Assembly (NCBI GenBank): GCA_903845115.1
Contig: CAIMWE010000022.1
Span: 62,001 to 126,000 of the forward strand
Reading direction: 5' to 3'
Source: an uncultured Acidobacteriota bacterium
Lineage (GTDB): Bacteria > Acidobacteriota > Thermoanaerobaculia > UBA5066
Length of the DNA: 64,000 nucleotides
Shown: in pieces, positions 36,174 through 45,724 of the stretch
Position numbering within the stretch: the first letter of the stretch is position 1
Layout: every line of letters begins with the position of its first letter
Translations under genes and position numbers: made by a program
The notes under the pieces: generated by a model
Told to the model about the DNA's origin: nothing
What the model saw: the letters and a program-made list of their open reading frames with translations, nothing else
Databases searched by the model: none

Positions 36174-37586
36174 ATGGGAGTGAACGAGCCTGCGAGGGGT
36201 CGCAGGGCCGCGAAGTTTGCGGGGGCAGGGGCGCTGTTCCTGGGGCTCCTGGGGGCGGCCAGCCTCCACGGCGCCGAACCGGCCGGCCTCACCTTCCCGG
36301 ATGCGGCGCGGAAGATGCGCACCGCTCACGGCGCCTTGAAGGCCGCCGACGCGGAGATCCGGACCCGCGAGGAGGAGGTCGGCGCCGCGAAGGGGTTCCG
36401 GCTGCCCCGCGTCGACCTTTCGGCCAGCTACCTCGCGCTGGACCGGCCGATCGAGATGGACCTCGGCCCGGTCAACGACGTCCTCCACGTGATCAGTCCC
36501 AAGCTGAACCTGGCGAACCCCGTCCTGGTGAACCAGCAGACCTTCCAGCTGACCGCAGGGGCCAGCTGGACGCTCCTGGCCGGAGGGAAGGTCTCCGCCG
36601 CCAACGCGGCCGCGGCCGCGCGGCTCGAGGACGCCCGGCAGCTCCGCCGGCTGGCGGAGGAGGGGCTCCTGACGGAGCTCGTGAAGAGGTACTTCGGCCT
36701 CCGGCTCGCGCTCGCGGCGCGGGACGTGAGGCTGGACGTTCGCCGCGGCGTCGAGACGCACGCCGGCCACGCCCGGAGGATGGAGGAGGAGGGGGTCCTC
36801 TCGAAGGCGGAGCGGCTCCACTCCGAGGTGGCTCTCGCGGAGGCGGCCCGCCAGCTGAAGGGCGCGGAGCAGGACGTCGCGATCGCGAGGGCGGGCCTGG
36901 CGAACCTCCTGGCCCTCGAAGGGGCGGGCGCGGAGATGGTCCCGGCGACGCCGCTCTTCGTGGTCGGGGAGGTCCCTCCGCTCGAGCAGTTCACCGTGGC
37001 GGCGATGGCGCAGAACCCGAACCTCGGCCGCCTCGCCGCCCAGAAGAGCCTGGCGGCCGCGGGGCTCTCGGCGGCGAAGGGGGCCTGGTTGCCGGGAGTG
37101 ACCGTCTTCGGGATGCGAGAGATGTACACGGCCGACCTGACGTTCATCTTCCCGAGGTGGGTGGTCGGGGCGGCGGCGACCTTCCCCGTGTTCGACGGGA
37201 TGACGCGGGAGCACAGGATCGCGGCGGCGAAGGGGCAGACCGACCAGGTCGCCGAGCTGGACGCGCAGGCGAGGCGCGACGTGGCGATCCTCGTCGAGAA
37301 GAGCTACCGGGAGCTCGCGAAGGCCCGGGAGCAGTACGACGCGCTGGGGCCCGCGCTCGTCCTCGGGAACGAGAGCCTGCGCGTGCGGCGGAGGGCGTTC
37401 GAGGAGGGGCTGGGGACCTCGCTAGAGGTGGTGGACGCCGAGCTCTCCCTCTCCCGGGTGAGGCTGGAGCGGCTCCGGTCCGCCCTGGAGACCGACCTCG
37501 CCCTGGCGAGCCTTCTCGAGGCCTCGGGTCAGGCGGATCGATTCGAAGCGATGCGGGCGTCGGCCCGCGAGGAGATCGAGCGATGA
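36174..37586 (+). CDS. TolC-family outer-membrane efflux protein
   Basis: 470 residues with a signal peptide (FAGAGALFLGLLGAASLHG) and two repeats of the long alpha-helical outer-membrane efflux protein fold (AARKMRTAHGALKAADAEI..., LSLSRVRLERLRSALETDLAL). The channel carries substrate out of the cell for the downstream adaptor and permeases. ATG 36174 is chosen over GTG 36159 because GGAGGGATGAA precedes it. The stop overlaps the adaptor start (ATGA), so the locus is an operon. Confidence 0.88.
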   Translation: MGVNEPARGRRAAKFAGAGALFLGLLGAASLHGAEPAGLTFPDAARKMRTAHGALKAADAEIRTREEEVGAAKGFRLPRVDLSASYLALDRPIEMDLGPVNDVLHVISPKLNLANPVLVNQQTFQLTAGASWTLLAGGKVSAANAAAAARLEDARQLRRLAEEGLLTELVKRYFGLRLALAARDVRLDVRRGVETHAGHARRMEEEGVLSKAERLHSEVALAEAARQLKGAEQDVAIARAGLANLLALEGAGAEMVPATPLFVVGEVPPLEQFTVAAMAQNPNLGRLAAQKSLAAAGLSAAKGAWLPGVTVFGMREMYTADLTFIFPRWVVGAAATFPVFDGMTREHRIAAAKGQTDQVAELDAQARRDVAILVEKSYRELAKAREQYDALGPALVLGNESLRVRRRAFEEGLGTSLEVVDAELSLSRVRLERLRSALETDLALASLLEASGQADRFEAMRASAREEIER

Positions 37587-38569
37587 ACGAGAGGGGAAAC
37601 GCGGTCCTTCCCGTCGTGGTGGGGGCCGTCGTGATCGGCGGGCTGGCTCTCGCGGGCTGGATCTTCACGAGGCCGCAGGCCGAGGTGATGCAGGGCGAGG
37701 TGGTCGCCACCGAGGTCAGCGTCTCGTCGAAGGTCCCGGGGAGGGTGGCCCAGGTGGTGGTGCGGGAGGGGGACTCCGTCAAGGAGGGCGACCCGATCGC
37801 CGTCCTGACCAGCCCGGAGATCGACGCGAAGCTCGAGCAGGCGATGGCGGCGAAGAGCGCGGCCGAGGCCGAGAAGAGCAAGGCCGACACCGGGGCCCGG
37901 AAGGAGCAGATCCGCGAGGCCAGGAACAACTGGGAGCGGGCGCGCACCGGGGCGGAGCTGGCGGCCACGAGCTTCGGCCGGGTCGATCGTCTCCACGCGG
38001 ACGGCGTCGTCCCGGCCCAGCGGAGGGACGAGGCGGAGGCCGCCATGAAGAGCGCCCGGAGCGTCGAGGACGCCGCCAGGGCGGGGTACGAGATGGCCCT
38101 CGCGGGAGCGCGGGTGGAGGACAAGGCGGCGGCGGCGGCGCTCGTGAGGCGGGCGTCGGGCGCGGTGGCCGAGGTCCGAGCGGCCGCCGACGAGACGACG
38201 CTCCGCGCGCCGGCCGGCGGCGAGGTGGCCCGGAAGAACGTCGAGCCGGGCGAGATCGCCCCGGCGGGGTTCCCGGTCGTCACGCTCGTCGACGTGGCCG
38301 ACAGCTGGGTGGTCTTCCAGGTCCGGGAGGACCGGCTGGAGGGTTTCAAGATGGGCGCCCCCCTGCGAGGGAAGGTCCCGGCCCTCGGCGGCCGGGAGAT
38401 CGACCTGAAAGTGACCCTCGTCGCGTCCCAGGGGGAGTTCGCCACGTGGCGGTCGACGAAGGCGCAGGGAGGCTTCGACCTCCGGACCTTCGAGGTGAGG
38501 GCCCGGCCGCCGTCCCCGGTGGAGGGGCTTCGTCCGGGAATGACCGTCATCCTCTCGTCCCGCCGCTGA
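37583..38569 (+). CDS. HlyD-family membrane fusion protein (YhiI/YbhG type)
   Basis: 328 residues. One N-terminal TM (VLPVVVGAVVIGGLALAGWIF), lipoyl halves VSSKVPGRVAQVVVREGDSV and RAPAGGEVARKNVEPGE, a coiled-coil hairpin of ~100 residues rich in Ala/Glu/Lys, and a short barrel (VEGLRPGMTVIL). The pairing with two ABC-2 permeases matches YhiI-RbbA-YhhJ or YbhGFSR-type exporters. Start overlaps the TolC-like stop. Confidence 0.88.
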   Translation: MNERGNAVLPVVVGAVVIGGLALAGWIFTRPQAEVMQGEVVATEVSVSSKVPGRVAQVVVREGDSVKEGDPIAVLTSPEIDAKLEQAMAAKSAAEAEKSKADTGARKEQIREARNNWERARTGAELAATSFGRVDRLHADGVVPAQRRDEAEAAMKSARSVEDAARAGYEMALAGARVEDKAAAAALVRRASGAVAEVRAAADETTLRAPAGGEVARKNVEPGEIAPAGFPVVTLVDVADSWVVFQVREDRLEGFKMGAPLRGKVPALGGREIDLKVTLVASQGEFATWRSTKAQGGFDLRTFEVRARPPSPVEGLRPGMTVILSSRR

Positions 38570-38591
38570 AGGTGCCGAAGAGCGTTCGCCG

Positions 38592-39752
38592 GTGATCGAA
38601 GTCGCCCGGAGGGAGCTGGAACGGATCTCGAGGGATCGTCTCTCCCTCTGGCTGCTCGTCCTCCTGCCGCTCGGTGCCATCGCCCTCCTCTGGGCGACGT
38701 TCTCCAGCGAAGTGGTGCGCGACCTCCCCGTGGCGGTCTTCGACGGCGACCGCAGCGACCTCTCCCGGCGCCTCGTCCGGATGCTCGACGCCACGCCGTC
38801 GATCCGGGTGGCCCGACAGGTCCCCAGTCCCGAAGCGGGGTACGAGGAGATCCTCGCGGGCCGGGCGTGGGCGCTGTTCGTGATTCCTGGAGGCCTGGAG
38901 AGGGACGTGCGGCGGGGGAGTCCCTCGCCCGTCGTCTGCTATCTCAACGCGCAGGCCCTGATCCCGGCGAGCGCCATCCGGAAGGACGCGGTCTCCGCCG
39001 TGGCGACCCTGTCGGCGGGCGTCCAGCTGGTGGCCCGGGAGGCCCGCGGGGCGAGTCCGGGGGCGGCCCTCGCGTCGCTCCGTCCGATCCGGGTCGACGC
39101 GCACACGCTCTTCAACCCGACCCTGAGCTACGTCACCTACATGACGACGGCGCTTCTGCCGACCGTCCTCCAGATCTTCGTTCTCCTCGCCGCCGTTCAG
39201 GCGCTCGGGTCCGAGATCCGGGACGGGACCGGGGAAGAATGGCTCGAGGCGGCCGGGGGAAGCGTCTGGAGGGCCGTCGCCGGGAAGCTGGCGGTCTACA
39301 CCGTCTACTTCTTCGCGCTGACGCTGGCGCTCCTCGGGCTGCTCTGGCGAGCGGGCGGCGTGCCGCTCCAGGAGAGCGCGGCGATGATCACCGCCGCCAC
39401 GCTCCTGTTCGTTCTCGCCTACCAGGCGCTCGGGGTCCTCTTCGTCGCCGTGGCGGGGGACCTCCGGCTCGCGACGAGCGCCGCTTCGTTCTTCTCCGGC
39501 CCGGCGTTCGCCTTCGCGGGGGTCACCTTCCCGGTCGAGGGGATGACGCCGGTGGCCAGGGTCTGGAGCTCGCTCCTGCCGCTGACCCACTACCTCCGGC
39601 TCCTCTCCGACCAGGCGATCCGTGGAGCCACCCCCGGGACGTCGATCGACCGGCTCGGGATCCTCGCGCTGTTCGTCGTCGTGGTCCCTGCGCTCTCCCT
39701 CTGGCGCTACCGGCGCCTCCTGGCGGCCCGGCCGTCGCTGGAGGCCTCGTGA
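38592..39752 (+). CDS. ABC-2 type transporter permease, first of two
   Basis: 386 residues, GTG start. TM1 near LSLWLLVLLPLGAIALLW, a periplasmic ~150-residue loop (VAVFDGDRSDLSRRLVRMLD is typical of the YhhJ/YbhR/YbhS group), then five C-terminal TMs including VYTVYFFALTLALLGLLW and the family helix IDRLGILALFVVVVPAL. Forms a heterodimer with the next gene. The stop overlaps the next start by 4 nt. Confidence 0.87.
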   Translation: MIEVARRELERISRDRLSLWLLVLLPLGAIALLWATFSSEVVRDLPVAVFDGDRSDLSRRLVRMLDATPSIRVARQVPSPEAGYEEILAGRAWALFVIPGGLERDVRRGSPSPVVCYLNAQALIPASAIRKDAVSAVATLSAGVQLVAREARGASPGAALASLRPIRVDAHTLFNPTLSYVTYMTTALLPTVLQIFVLLAAVQALGSEIRDGTGEEWLEAAGGSVWRAVAGKLAVYTVYFFALTLALLGLLWRAGGVPLQESAAMITAATLLFVLAYQALGVLFVAVAGDLRLATSAASFFSGPAFAFAGVTFPVEGMTPVARVWSSLLPLTHYLRLLSDQAIRGATPGTSIDRLGILALFVVVVPALSLWRYRRLLAARPSLEAS

Positions 39753-40903
39753 GCCGGTTCGGCCGCGCCCTGCGGACGGAGGCGCGGGAGGTGCTCGCCG
39801 ACCGCGGGGCCCTCCTGATCCTGGTGGGGGCGGTCGTCGTCTACGCCTTCTTCTATCCGACCCCCTACCTGAACGAGGTGCTCAAGAAGGTCCCCGTCGT
39901 GGTGGCGGACCTCGACCACTCGGCCCTTTCGCGCCAGCTGACCCGGATGGCCGACGCCAGCGAGCGGATCGCGGTCACGGCGGTCGTGGCGGACGTCGTG
40001 GAAGGGGAGAGGCGAGTCAGGGACGGGGGCGCGGGCGGGCTCCTCGTCATTCCCGACGGATTCGAGCGGAAGGTCCGGCGCGGCGAGCCGGTGGCGGTGG
40101 GCGCCTTCGCGGACGCGTCGTACTTCCTCGTCTACTCGCAGGTGCTGACCGGCCTCCTGGAATCGGCCGGAACGCTCTCGGCCGGGATCTCGATCACCAG
40201 GCTCGGGGCCTCCGGCGTCCGCCGGACCCAGGCCCTGGCGCTCGTGGACCCGGTTCCCCTCCTCTTCCGGCCCCTCTTCAACCCCGCCGAGGGGTACGCG
40301 GTCTACATCGTCCCGGCGGTCCTGATCCTGATTCTCCAGCAGACTCTCTTGATCGGGATCGGCATGAGGGGGCCGGCCCCGGCAGCGGACGGGGGCGGGC
40401 CCGCGAGCAAGTTCGGGGAGGCGCTCGCGGTGGTCCTGGGACGCGGGGCGGTGTTCCTCGCCCTGGGCCTCGCGAACCTCTTCTTCTATCTGGCGGTGGT
40501 CGAGGGGGTCTTCGGCTTTCCTCGGCGCGGGTCGCCGGTCGTCCTCACCCTCTTCGCCCTTCCGTTCCTCACGGCGACGGCCGCGCTCGGTCTCGCCTTG
40601 ACGACGTTCTTCACCCGCCGCGAGACGGCGATGCAGGTCCTCCTGGTGACGTCGCTCCCGGCCGTCTTCCTGGCGAGCTTCTCCTGGCCCCCGGAGGCGA
40701 TCCCGGGGTGGGTCCGCGGCCTCTCGGCAGTCCTCCCGACGAGCGCCGCGATTCCTGGGTTCCTGAGGATCAACCAGATGGGGGCGAGCCTCGCCCAGGT
40801 CCGGGGCGAGTGGGCCGCCCTCTGGATCCTGGTCGCGGTCTACGTGCCGCTGGCCGCCTGGCTCCAGCTTCGGCACTGGAGGAAGGCCGCCCCGGCGCCC
40901 TGA
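39749..40903 (+). CDS. ABC-2 type transporter permease, second of two
   Basis: 384 residues, GTG start in a GTGA overlap with the preceding permease gene. Same topology: TM1 GALLILVGAVVVYAFFY, large extracytoplasmic domain starting VVVADLDHSALSRQLTRMAD, then TMs such as YIVPAVLILILQQTLLIGIG and ALPFLTATAALGLALTTF. No ATP-binding subunit gene lies in the operon or next to it, unlike related loci, so an ATPase from elsewhere must power it. Confidence 0.87.
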   Translation: MSRFGRALRTEAREVLADRGALLILVGAVVVYAFFYPTPYLNEVLKKVPVVVADLDHSALSRQLTRMADASERIAVTAVVADVVEGERRVRDGGAGGLLVIPDGFERKVRRGEPVAVGAFADASYFLVYSQVLTGLLESAGTLSAGISITRLGASGVRRTQALALVDPVPLLFRPLFNPAEGYAVYIVPAVLILILQQTLLIGIGMRGPAPAADGGGPASKFGEALAVVLGRGAVFLALGLANLFFYLAVVEGVFGFPRRGSPVVLTLFALPFLTATAALGLALTTFFTRRETAMQVLLVTSLPAVFLASFSWPPEAIPGWVRGLSAVLPTSAAIPGFLRINQMGASLAQVRGEWAALWILVAVYVPLAAWLQLRHWRKAAPAP

Positions 40904-41090
40904 CCGACTGGGCGGACGAGCGAGTAACCCTCACTCCTCGGGCCGAAGCACGCGGCGAAGTCCGTTCTCGGACGAATTGCCACGAAGGAGGAGGACCGCG
41001 TCTCTCTTCGAGGTCCGTGCGGGCGAACCGCCGCGAGGGTGCGCCGCTTCGGCCACTGCGCGCGAGCCACCCGCTAGCGGCCCCGTGCTC

Positions 41091-41154
41091 GACCGAGCGG
41101 GCCGCTCGCGAACTCGCTTCGCTCAGACAACGCGAGTGGCTGATCCGCTCGGTC
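41091..41154. repeat. Nested inverted repeat
   Basis: Outer arms GACCGAGCGG (41091-41100) and CCGCTCGGTC (41145-41154), inner arms ACTCGC (41112-41117) and GCGAGT (41132-41137). The outer arm also overlaps a small palindrome GAGCGGGCCGCTC. Could be a structured RNA, a protein site or a degenerate insertion element end. Confidence 0.5.
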
Positions 41155-41311
41155 TCCGCGCGGTGCCGAGCGGGTACCCGGCACGTGCTCGACGCCTTCG
41201 CGGCGCACCCTCGCGGCTCCCGCCTCGCTATCAACAACTCAAGACGGGGAAGTCGCGGGCCGGACCCGGTCTTTCCCCCGGGAAAGGAGGGGTAGCGCCG
41301 GAGGCGCGCAG

Positions 41312-41337
41312 GGGAACACCGGCTGCGCCGGGTTCCC
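41312..41337. repeat. GGGAAC-type hairpin
   Basis: GGGAAC, one bulged A, CCGGC, loop TGC, GCCGG, GTTCCC: 11 bp with one bulge. It shares its core with the hairpin at 44031-44060. Confidence 0.55.
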
Positions 41338-41360
41338 TGATCAATGATGGCTGCCCACGG

Positions 41361-41404
41361 CGTGGTGAAGCTACCGGGCTGTTCAGCCCGGTAGCTTCAC
41401 CACG
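41361..41404. repeat. 44-nt near-perfect palindrome overlapping the ridA stop
   Basis: Arms 41361-41381 and 41384-41404 are exact reverse complements over 21 bp with only TT between. The right arm encodes the end of ridA (VVKLPG and stop), so the left arm is an inverted copy of the gene end. It may serve as a strong terminator, or it may record a fold-back duplication. Confidence 0.75.
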
Positions 41405-41763
41405 ACCTCGATCTCGACCCGGGCGCCCGCCGGCAGCTTCGCGACCTGGACCGTCGACCGGGCGGGCCGGTGGTCGCCGAATCTCCGCGCGTACACCTCG
41501 TTCATCCCGGCGAACTCGGCCAGGTCGACGAGGAAGACGGTGCTCTTGACGACGTCTGGCAGGCGGCAGCCGGCTCCGGCCAGGACCGCCTCGAGGTTGT
41601 CGATGACGCGGTTCGTGAGGACCCCGATGTCGCCCTCCACGAGCTTCATCGTCGACGGGTCGAGGGGGATCTGCCCCGCGGTGAAGAGAAACCCGCCGGC
41701 CACCGCTCCCTGGGAGTAGGGGCCGATGGCCTTGGGGGCGTTTTCGACTGCGATCATCTTCAT
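41383..41763 (-). CDS. ridA: RidA/YjgF family enamine-imine deaminase
   Basis: 126 residues. Deaminates reactive 2-aminoacrylate and related imines released by PLP enzymes, forming a trimer in the cytosol. Signatures: APKAIGPYSQGAVAGGFLFTAGQIP (catalytic pocket Tyr/Ser region), GAGCRLPDVVKSTVFL and PARSTVQVAKLPAGARVEIE with the carboxylate-binding Arg and Glu. Length is typical. Lies 11 nt downstream of hpt and is probably cotranscribed with it. Its last codons form one arm of a 44-nt palindrome. Confidence 0.93.
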   Translation of the reverse strand: MKMIAVENAPKAIGPYSQGAVAGGFLFTAGQIPLDPSTMKLVEGDIGVLTNRVIDNLEAVLAGAGCRLPDVVKSTVFLVDLAEFAGMNEVYARRFGDHRPARSTVQVAKLPAGARVEIEVVVKLPG

Positions 41764-41774
41764 GCTATTCCCTC

Positions 41775-42293
41775 TCAGCGGCTCGGGTCCCAGATCGCGA
41801 CGTACGGCAGGTTGCGGTACTTCTCGTCCAGGTCGAGGCCGTACCCGATGACGAACTCGGGCCCGATCGTGAAACCGAGGAACTCGACCGGGATGTCCCT
41901 GTTCTCCGGGAGGTCCTTCTTCAGGAGCGCCGCGATCCTCACGGAGCGAGGCTTGCGCGATTCGAAGAGGTCCAGGATCTTCCGGAGGGTCAGCCCCGTA
42001 TCGACCACGTCCTCGAACAGGAGGACGTCCTTCCCCTGGATGTCCATCGACAGGTCTCGGATGAGCTGGATGTTCCCGCTCGAGCTCGTGCCGGAGTAGG
42101 AGCGCACCTGGAGGAAGTCGACGACGACCGTCGACCGGAGACGTTTGAGGACGTCGGTGAGGAAGAACACCGACCCCTTGAGGATGCCGACGGCGTGGAT
42201 CTCGCGTCCCGCGTAGAGGGCGTCGATCTCCCGGGCCACCTCGTCGAGACGCGTCTGGATCCGTTCTTCGGAAAGCAACACTCTATCGATCAC
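41775..42293 (-). CDS. hpt: Hypoxanthine (purine) phosphoribosyltransferase
   Basis: A 172-residue purine-salvage enzyme joining hypoxanthine/guanine to PRPP. Motifs: LKGSVFFLTDVLKR (PPi loop), QVRSYSGTSSSG (flexible catalytic loop), LLFEDVVDTGLTL (PRPP-binding, with the catalytic Asp) and the C-terminal VIGYGLDLDEKYRNLPYVA. GTG start 36 bp from the divergent GTG of the next gene. TATAGT lies 7 nt before the start with TCCCTCC between, so the transcript may be leaderless. Confidence 0.94.
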   Translation of the reverse strand: MIDRVLLSEERIQTRLDEVAREIDALYAGREIHAVGILKGSVFFLTDVLKRLRSTVVVDFLQVRSYSGTSSSGNIQLIRDLSMDIQGKDVLLFEDVVDTGLTLRKILDLFESRKPRSVRIAALLKKDLPENRDIPVEFLGFTIGPEFVIGYGLDLDEKYRNLPYVAIWDPSR

Positions 42294-42300
42294 GGAGGGA

Positions 42301-42308
42301 ACTATAAT
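42301..42308. promoter_or_regulatory. Bidirectional -10-like element ACTATAAT
   Basis: Read forward it gives TATAAT (42303-42308), 20 nt before the GTG at 42329. Read in reverse it gives TATAGT (42306-42301), 7 nt before the hpt GTG. One AT-rich octamer in a GC-rich gap may thus serve both divergent genes. Confidence 0.5.
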
Positions 42309-42328
42309 CCAAGGTTCGGATAAGAGAC

Positions 42329-43912
42329 GTGAGCTCGACGATCCAAGACCTGCAAGGTCCGCACAGCGCCTATACCCACCTCTCGGAGCGTTTCAAGTCG
42401 CTCTGGACGTTCCATCAGTTCCTGCAGGCCGTCCACAAGGGGATCCCGGGAGACCCGTCCTCGTACAAGATCGACTTCCAGGGGATCTACGACCAGGTCC
42501 GGGGCGTGGCGGCCGCCCTGTCCGCGGTCGAGCCCGAGCACTCCCTCGACGCGATCCAGCTCCTCGACGTCCAGCTCGACTCCGTGCAGCAGAAGCTGGC
42601 AGAGGACGACTCTCGGATCTCCCCGCACCACGTCCGCCGGTTTTTCGAGCGGATGCGGACGGAGGACGAGAAGGTCCTCCTGTCCGTCCTGCGGTTCTAT
42701 TTCACTCTCCGGCAGCTGGACGGCAAGGCTTTCGACAAGCTCGACTTCCTGGTCACTCTCGTGGGAGCCCGGACGGCGATCGACGACGGCCGCTCCCTGG
42801 TGCGCTTTCCGCAGGAGCTCCACAAGCTGTTCGGATCGTTCCTGGGGCTCGTGAAGAGGCCGCCCGTTCAGGAAGGAATCGTCCGGGAGAACGTGGGCGC
42901 CCTGACGTCGATCCGGCGCGAGATCGAGGCGTGCGAGAGGTTCGAGGAGCTCGGGTCCCGGCAGCTCATCGAAGGGCTCCGGGAAGCCAAGAGAAGGCTC
43001 GGCCCGGCGGTCTACTCGATCGACGTCCTGTCCGCCGTCCTCGAGACGAACCTGGCGGCCAAGAACAAGTTCCGGGAGCTCTACGAGACCGAGGAGCGGC
43101 GGCTCCAGGAGTCGTCCCAGCAGCTGATCGAGGCGCAGAGCAACCCGCGGTTCTCGTCGACGGAGATGCAGGAGGGGTTCCGGCGGTTCCGGGAGGCTCG
43201 CGAGCAGTTCGACCGGCAGGCGGAGACCGAGGGGGTCCGTCACCGCGGGGTCCAGAGGCTCGCCGAGGCGATCGACCAGCTGAGCGCCCGGCTGGAGCTC
43301 CCGTCGAAGGATGCCCTGGCCCGGTCCCGGGAGACGGGGACGGCGACCGACCCGCTGCCGGAGCCCGACACTCCTTTCGAGCTCCTGGAAGGCGCCGACC
43401 AGAATCCCAGCTCGCCCGGCGTCCTCCGGGATCAGCTGACGGAGGAGCAGTCGTCGAAGATCCTCTTCTCGGTCGAGTCGATCGGGCACGGCACCGGCTC
43501 GGGGACCGCCGCCTTCTCGACGGCGCTCGCGCCGCTGAGGCTCGAGACCTGGGAGGTGCGGGCCGTCCGCCGGATCCTGGATTCCCACGACAGCCTGTCC
43601 GGCGAGGCGCCGCGCGACCGGCTCCTGCTGGACGCGGCGGCCCTCCGTCTCCGGATCGACGAGGAGGCCAGGGTCCTGCGCGACCTGCCGTTCGAACAGG
43701 AGCCGAAGGCCGACATGGAGCGGAAGCTGTCGGAGGTCGGGCGCTGCCTGGTCCGGGCCCAGGAGCTGGACCGGGCCTTCCGCAAGGAGATCGAGGACGC
43801 CTCGGGCATCGAGGAGTCCGAGCAGCTGAATGCGCTGTACCGGTCGCGATTCCGGCTGATCCGGGCCTTCTCCGGCCTCTGGCTGCTGCACAACCATCGC
43901 GTCCAGGGTTGA
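42329..43912 (+). CDS. Helical cytosolic protein of unknown function
   Basis: 527 residues, GTG start. Not recognised. Almost entirely predicted alpha helix with long charged amphipathic stretches (for example RRFFERMRTEDEKVLLSVLR, RFRRFREAREQF-like runs at 270-300), a Gly/Ser/Thr/Pro-rich gap at about 330-400 and a final helical bundle ending WLLHNHRVQG. No signal peptide, TM helix or Cys-based metal site. Divergent from hpt with which it may share a promoter element; the 67-bp repeats follow the stop. Possibly a scaffold or adaptor specific to this lineage. Confidence 0.7.
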   Translation: MSSTIQDLQGPHSAYTHLSERFKSLWTFHQFLQAVHKGIPGDPSSYKIDFQGIYDQVRGVAAALSAVEPEHSLDAIQLLDVQLDSVQQKLAEDDSRISPHHVRRFFERMRTEDEKVLLSVLRFYFTLRQLDGKAFDKLDFLVTLVGARTAIDDGRSLVRFPQELHKLFGSFLGLVKRPPVQEGIVRENVGALTSIRREIEACERFEELGSRQLIEGLREAKRRLGPAVYSIDVLSAVLETNLAAKNKFRELYETEERRLQESSQQLIEAQSNPRFSSTEMQEGFRRFREAREQFDRQAETEGVRHRGVQRLAEAIDQLSARLELPSKDALARSRETGTATDPLPEPDTPFELLEGADQNPSSPGVLRDQLTEEQSSKILFSVESIGHGTGSGTAAFSTALAPLRLETWEVRAVRRILDSHDSLSGEAPRDRLLLDAAALRLRIDEEARVLRDLPFEQEPKADMERKLSEVGRCLVRAQELDRAFRKEIEDASGIEESEQLNALYRSRFRLIRAFSGLWLLHNHRVQG

Positions 43913-43915
43913 TGG

Positions 43916-44049
43916 GGTGCGGCCCTGGCGGGCCGCCCCCCAAGGGGCTTGCAGCCTTTGTTCAGGGGAACCCGGCGCCGCCGGTGCGGCCCTGGCGGGC
44001 CGCCCCCCAAGGGGCTTGCAGCCTTTGTTCAGGGGAACCCGGCGCCGCC
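43916..44049 (+). repeat. 67-bp perfect tandem duplication
   Basis: Copy 1 at 43916-43982 and copy 2 at 43983-44049 are identical at all 67 positions. They occupy half of the 261-nt gap between the unknown helical gene and lysS. Each contains GGCCCTGGCGGGCC, CCCCCCAAGGGG and GGGGAACCCGGC segments able to fold. Identity implies a recent duplication. Confidence 0.9.
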
Positions 44050-44080
44050 GGTTTTCCCCTGCGGCGCGAGCAGAGCTCGC
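44031..44080. terminator. Hairpins upstream of lysS
   Basis: AGGGGAA pairs with TTCCCCT and CCGGC with GCCGG around GCC (44031-44060), completed only after the second 67-bp copy. A second hairpin GCGAGC-aga-GCTCGC is at 44066-44080. They may end transcription from the upstream gene; no U-tract. Confidence 0.45.
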
Positions 44081-44173
44081 ACCTACCCCTTCGAGGAGAG
44101 AGAGAACGGGGAAACCGAGCGAGATTCGGGCGTCGTTTGACCAGCGGGGCGACGGTCCGCAGAATCGCGGCCG

Positions 44174-45720
<1,547 letters not shown>

Positions 45721-45724
<4 letters not shown>

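Larger units (their letters stand above)
40904..41382. other. 479-nt non-coding, highly structured region
   Basis: No credible gene on either strand: open frames here lack start signals and have mixed codon character. It contains a nested inverted repeat (41091-41154), a short CTTTCCC/GGGAAAG palindrome near 41270, a GCGCC/GGCGC mini-hairpin near 41300, a GGGAAC hairpin (41312-41337) and a 44-nt palindrome entering the ridA end. No tRNA fold was found. Confidence 0.6.

Noticed and set aside
40904-41340. Possible tRNA or other known RNA gene in the long gap after the ABC-2 permeases
   Set aside because: No acceptor/T-arm arrangement with a GTTC loop and CCA-side pairing could be built; hairpins present do not form a cloverleaf.
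43916-44049. 67-bp duplication as a CRISPR array
   Set aside because: Two abutting copies, no spacer, no cas genes.
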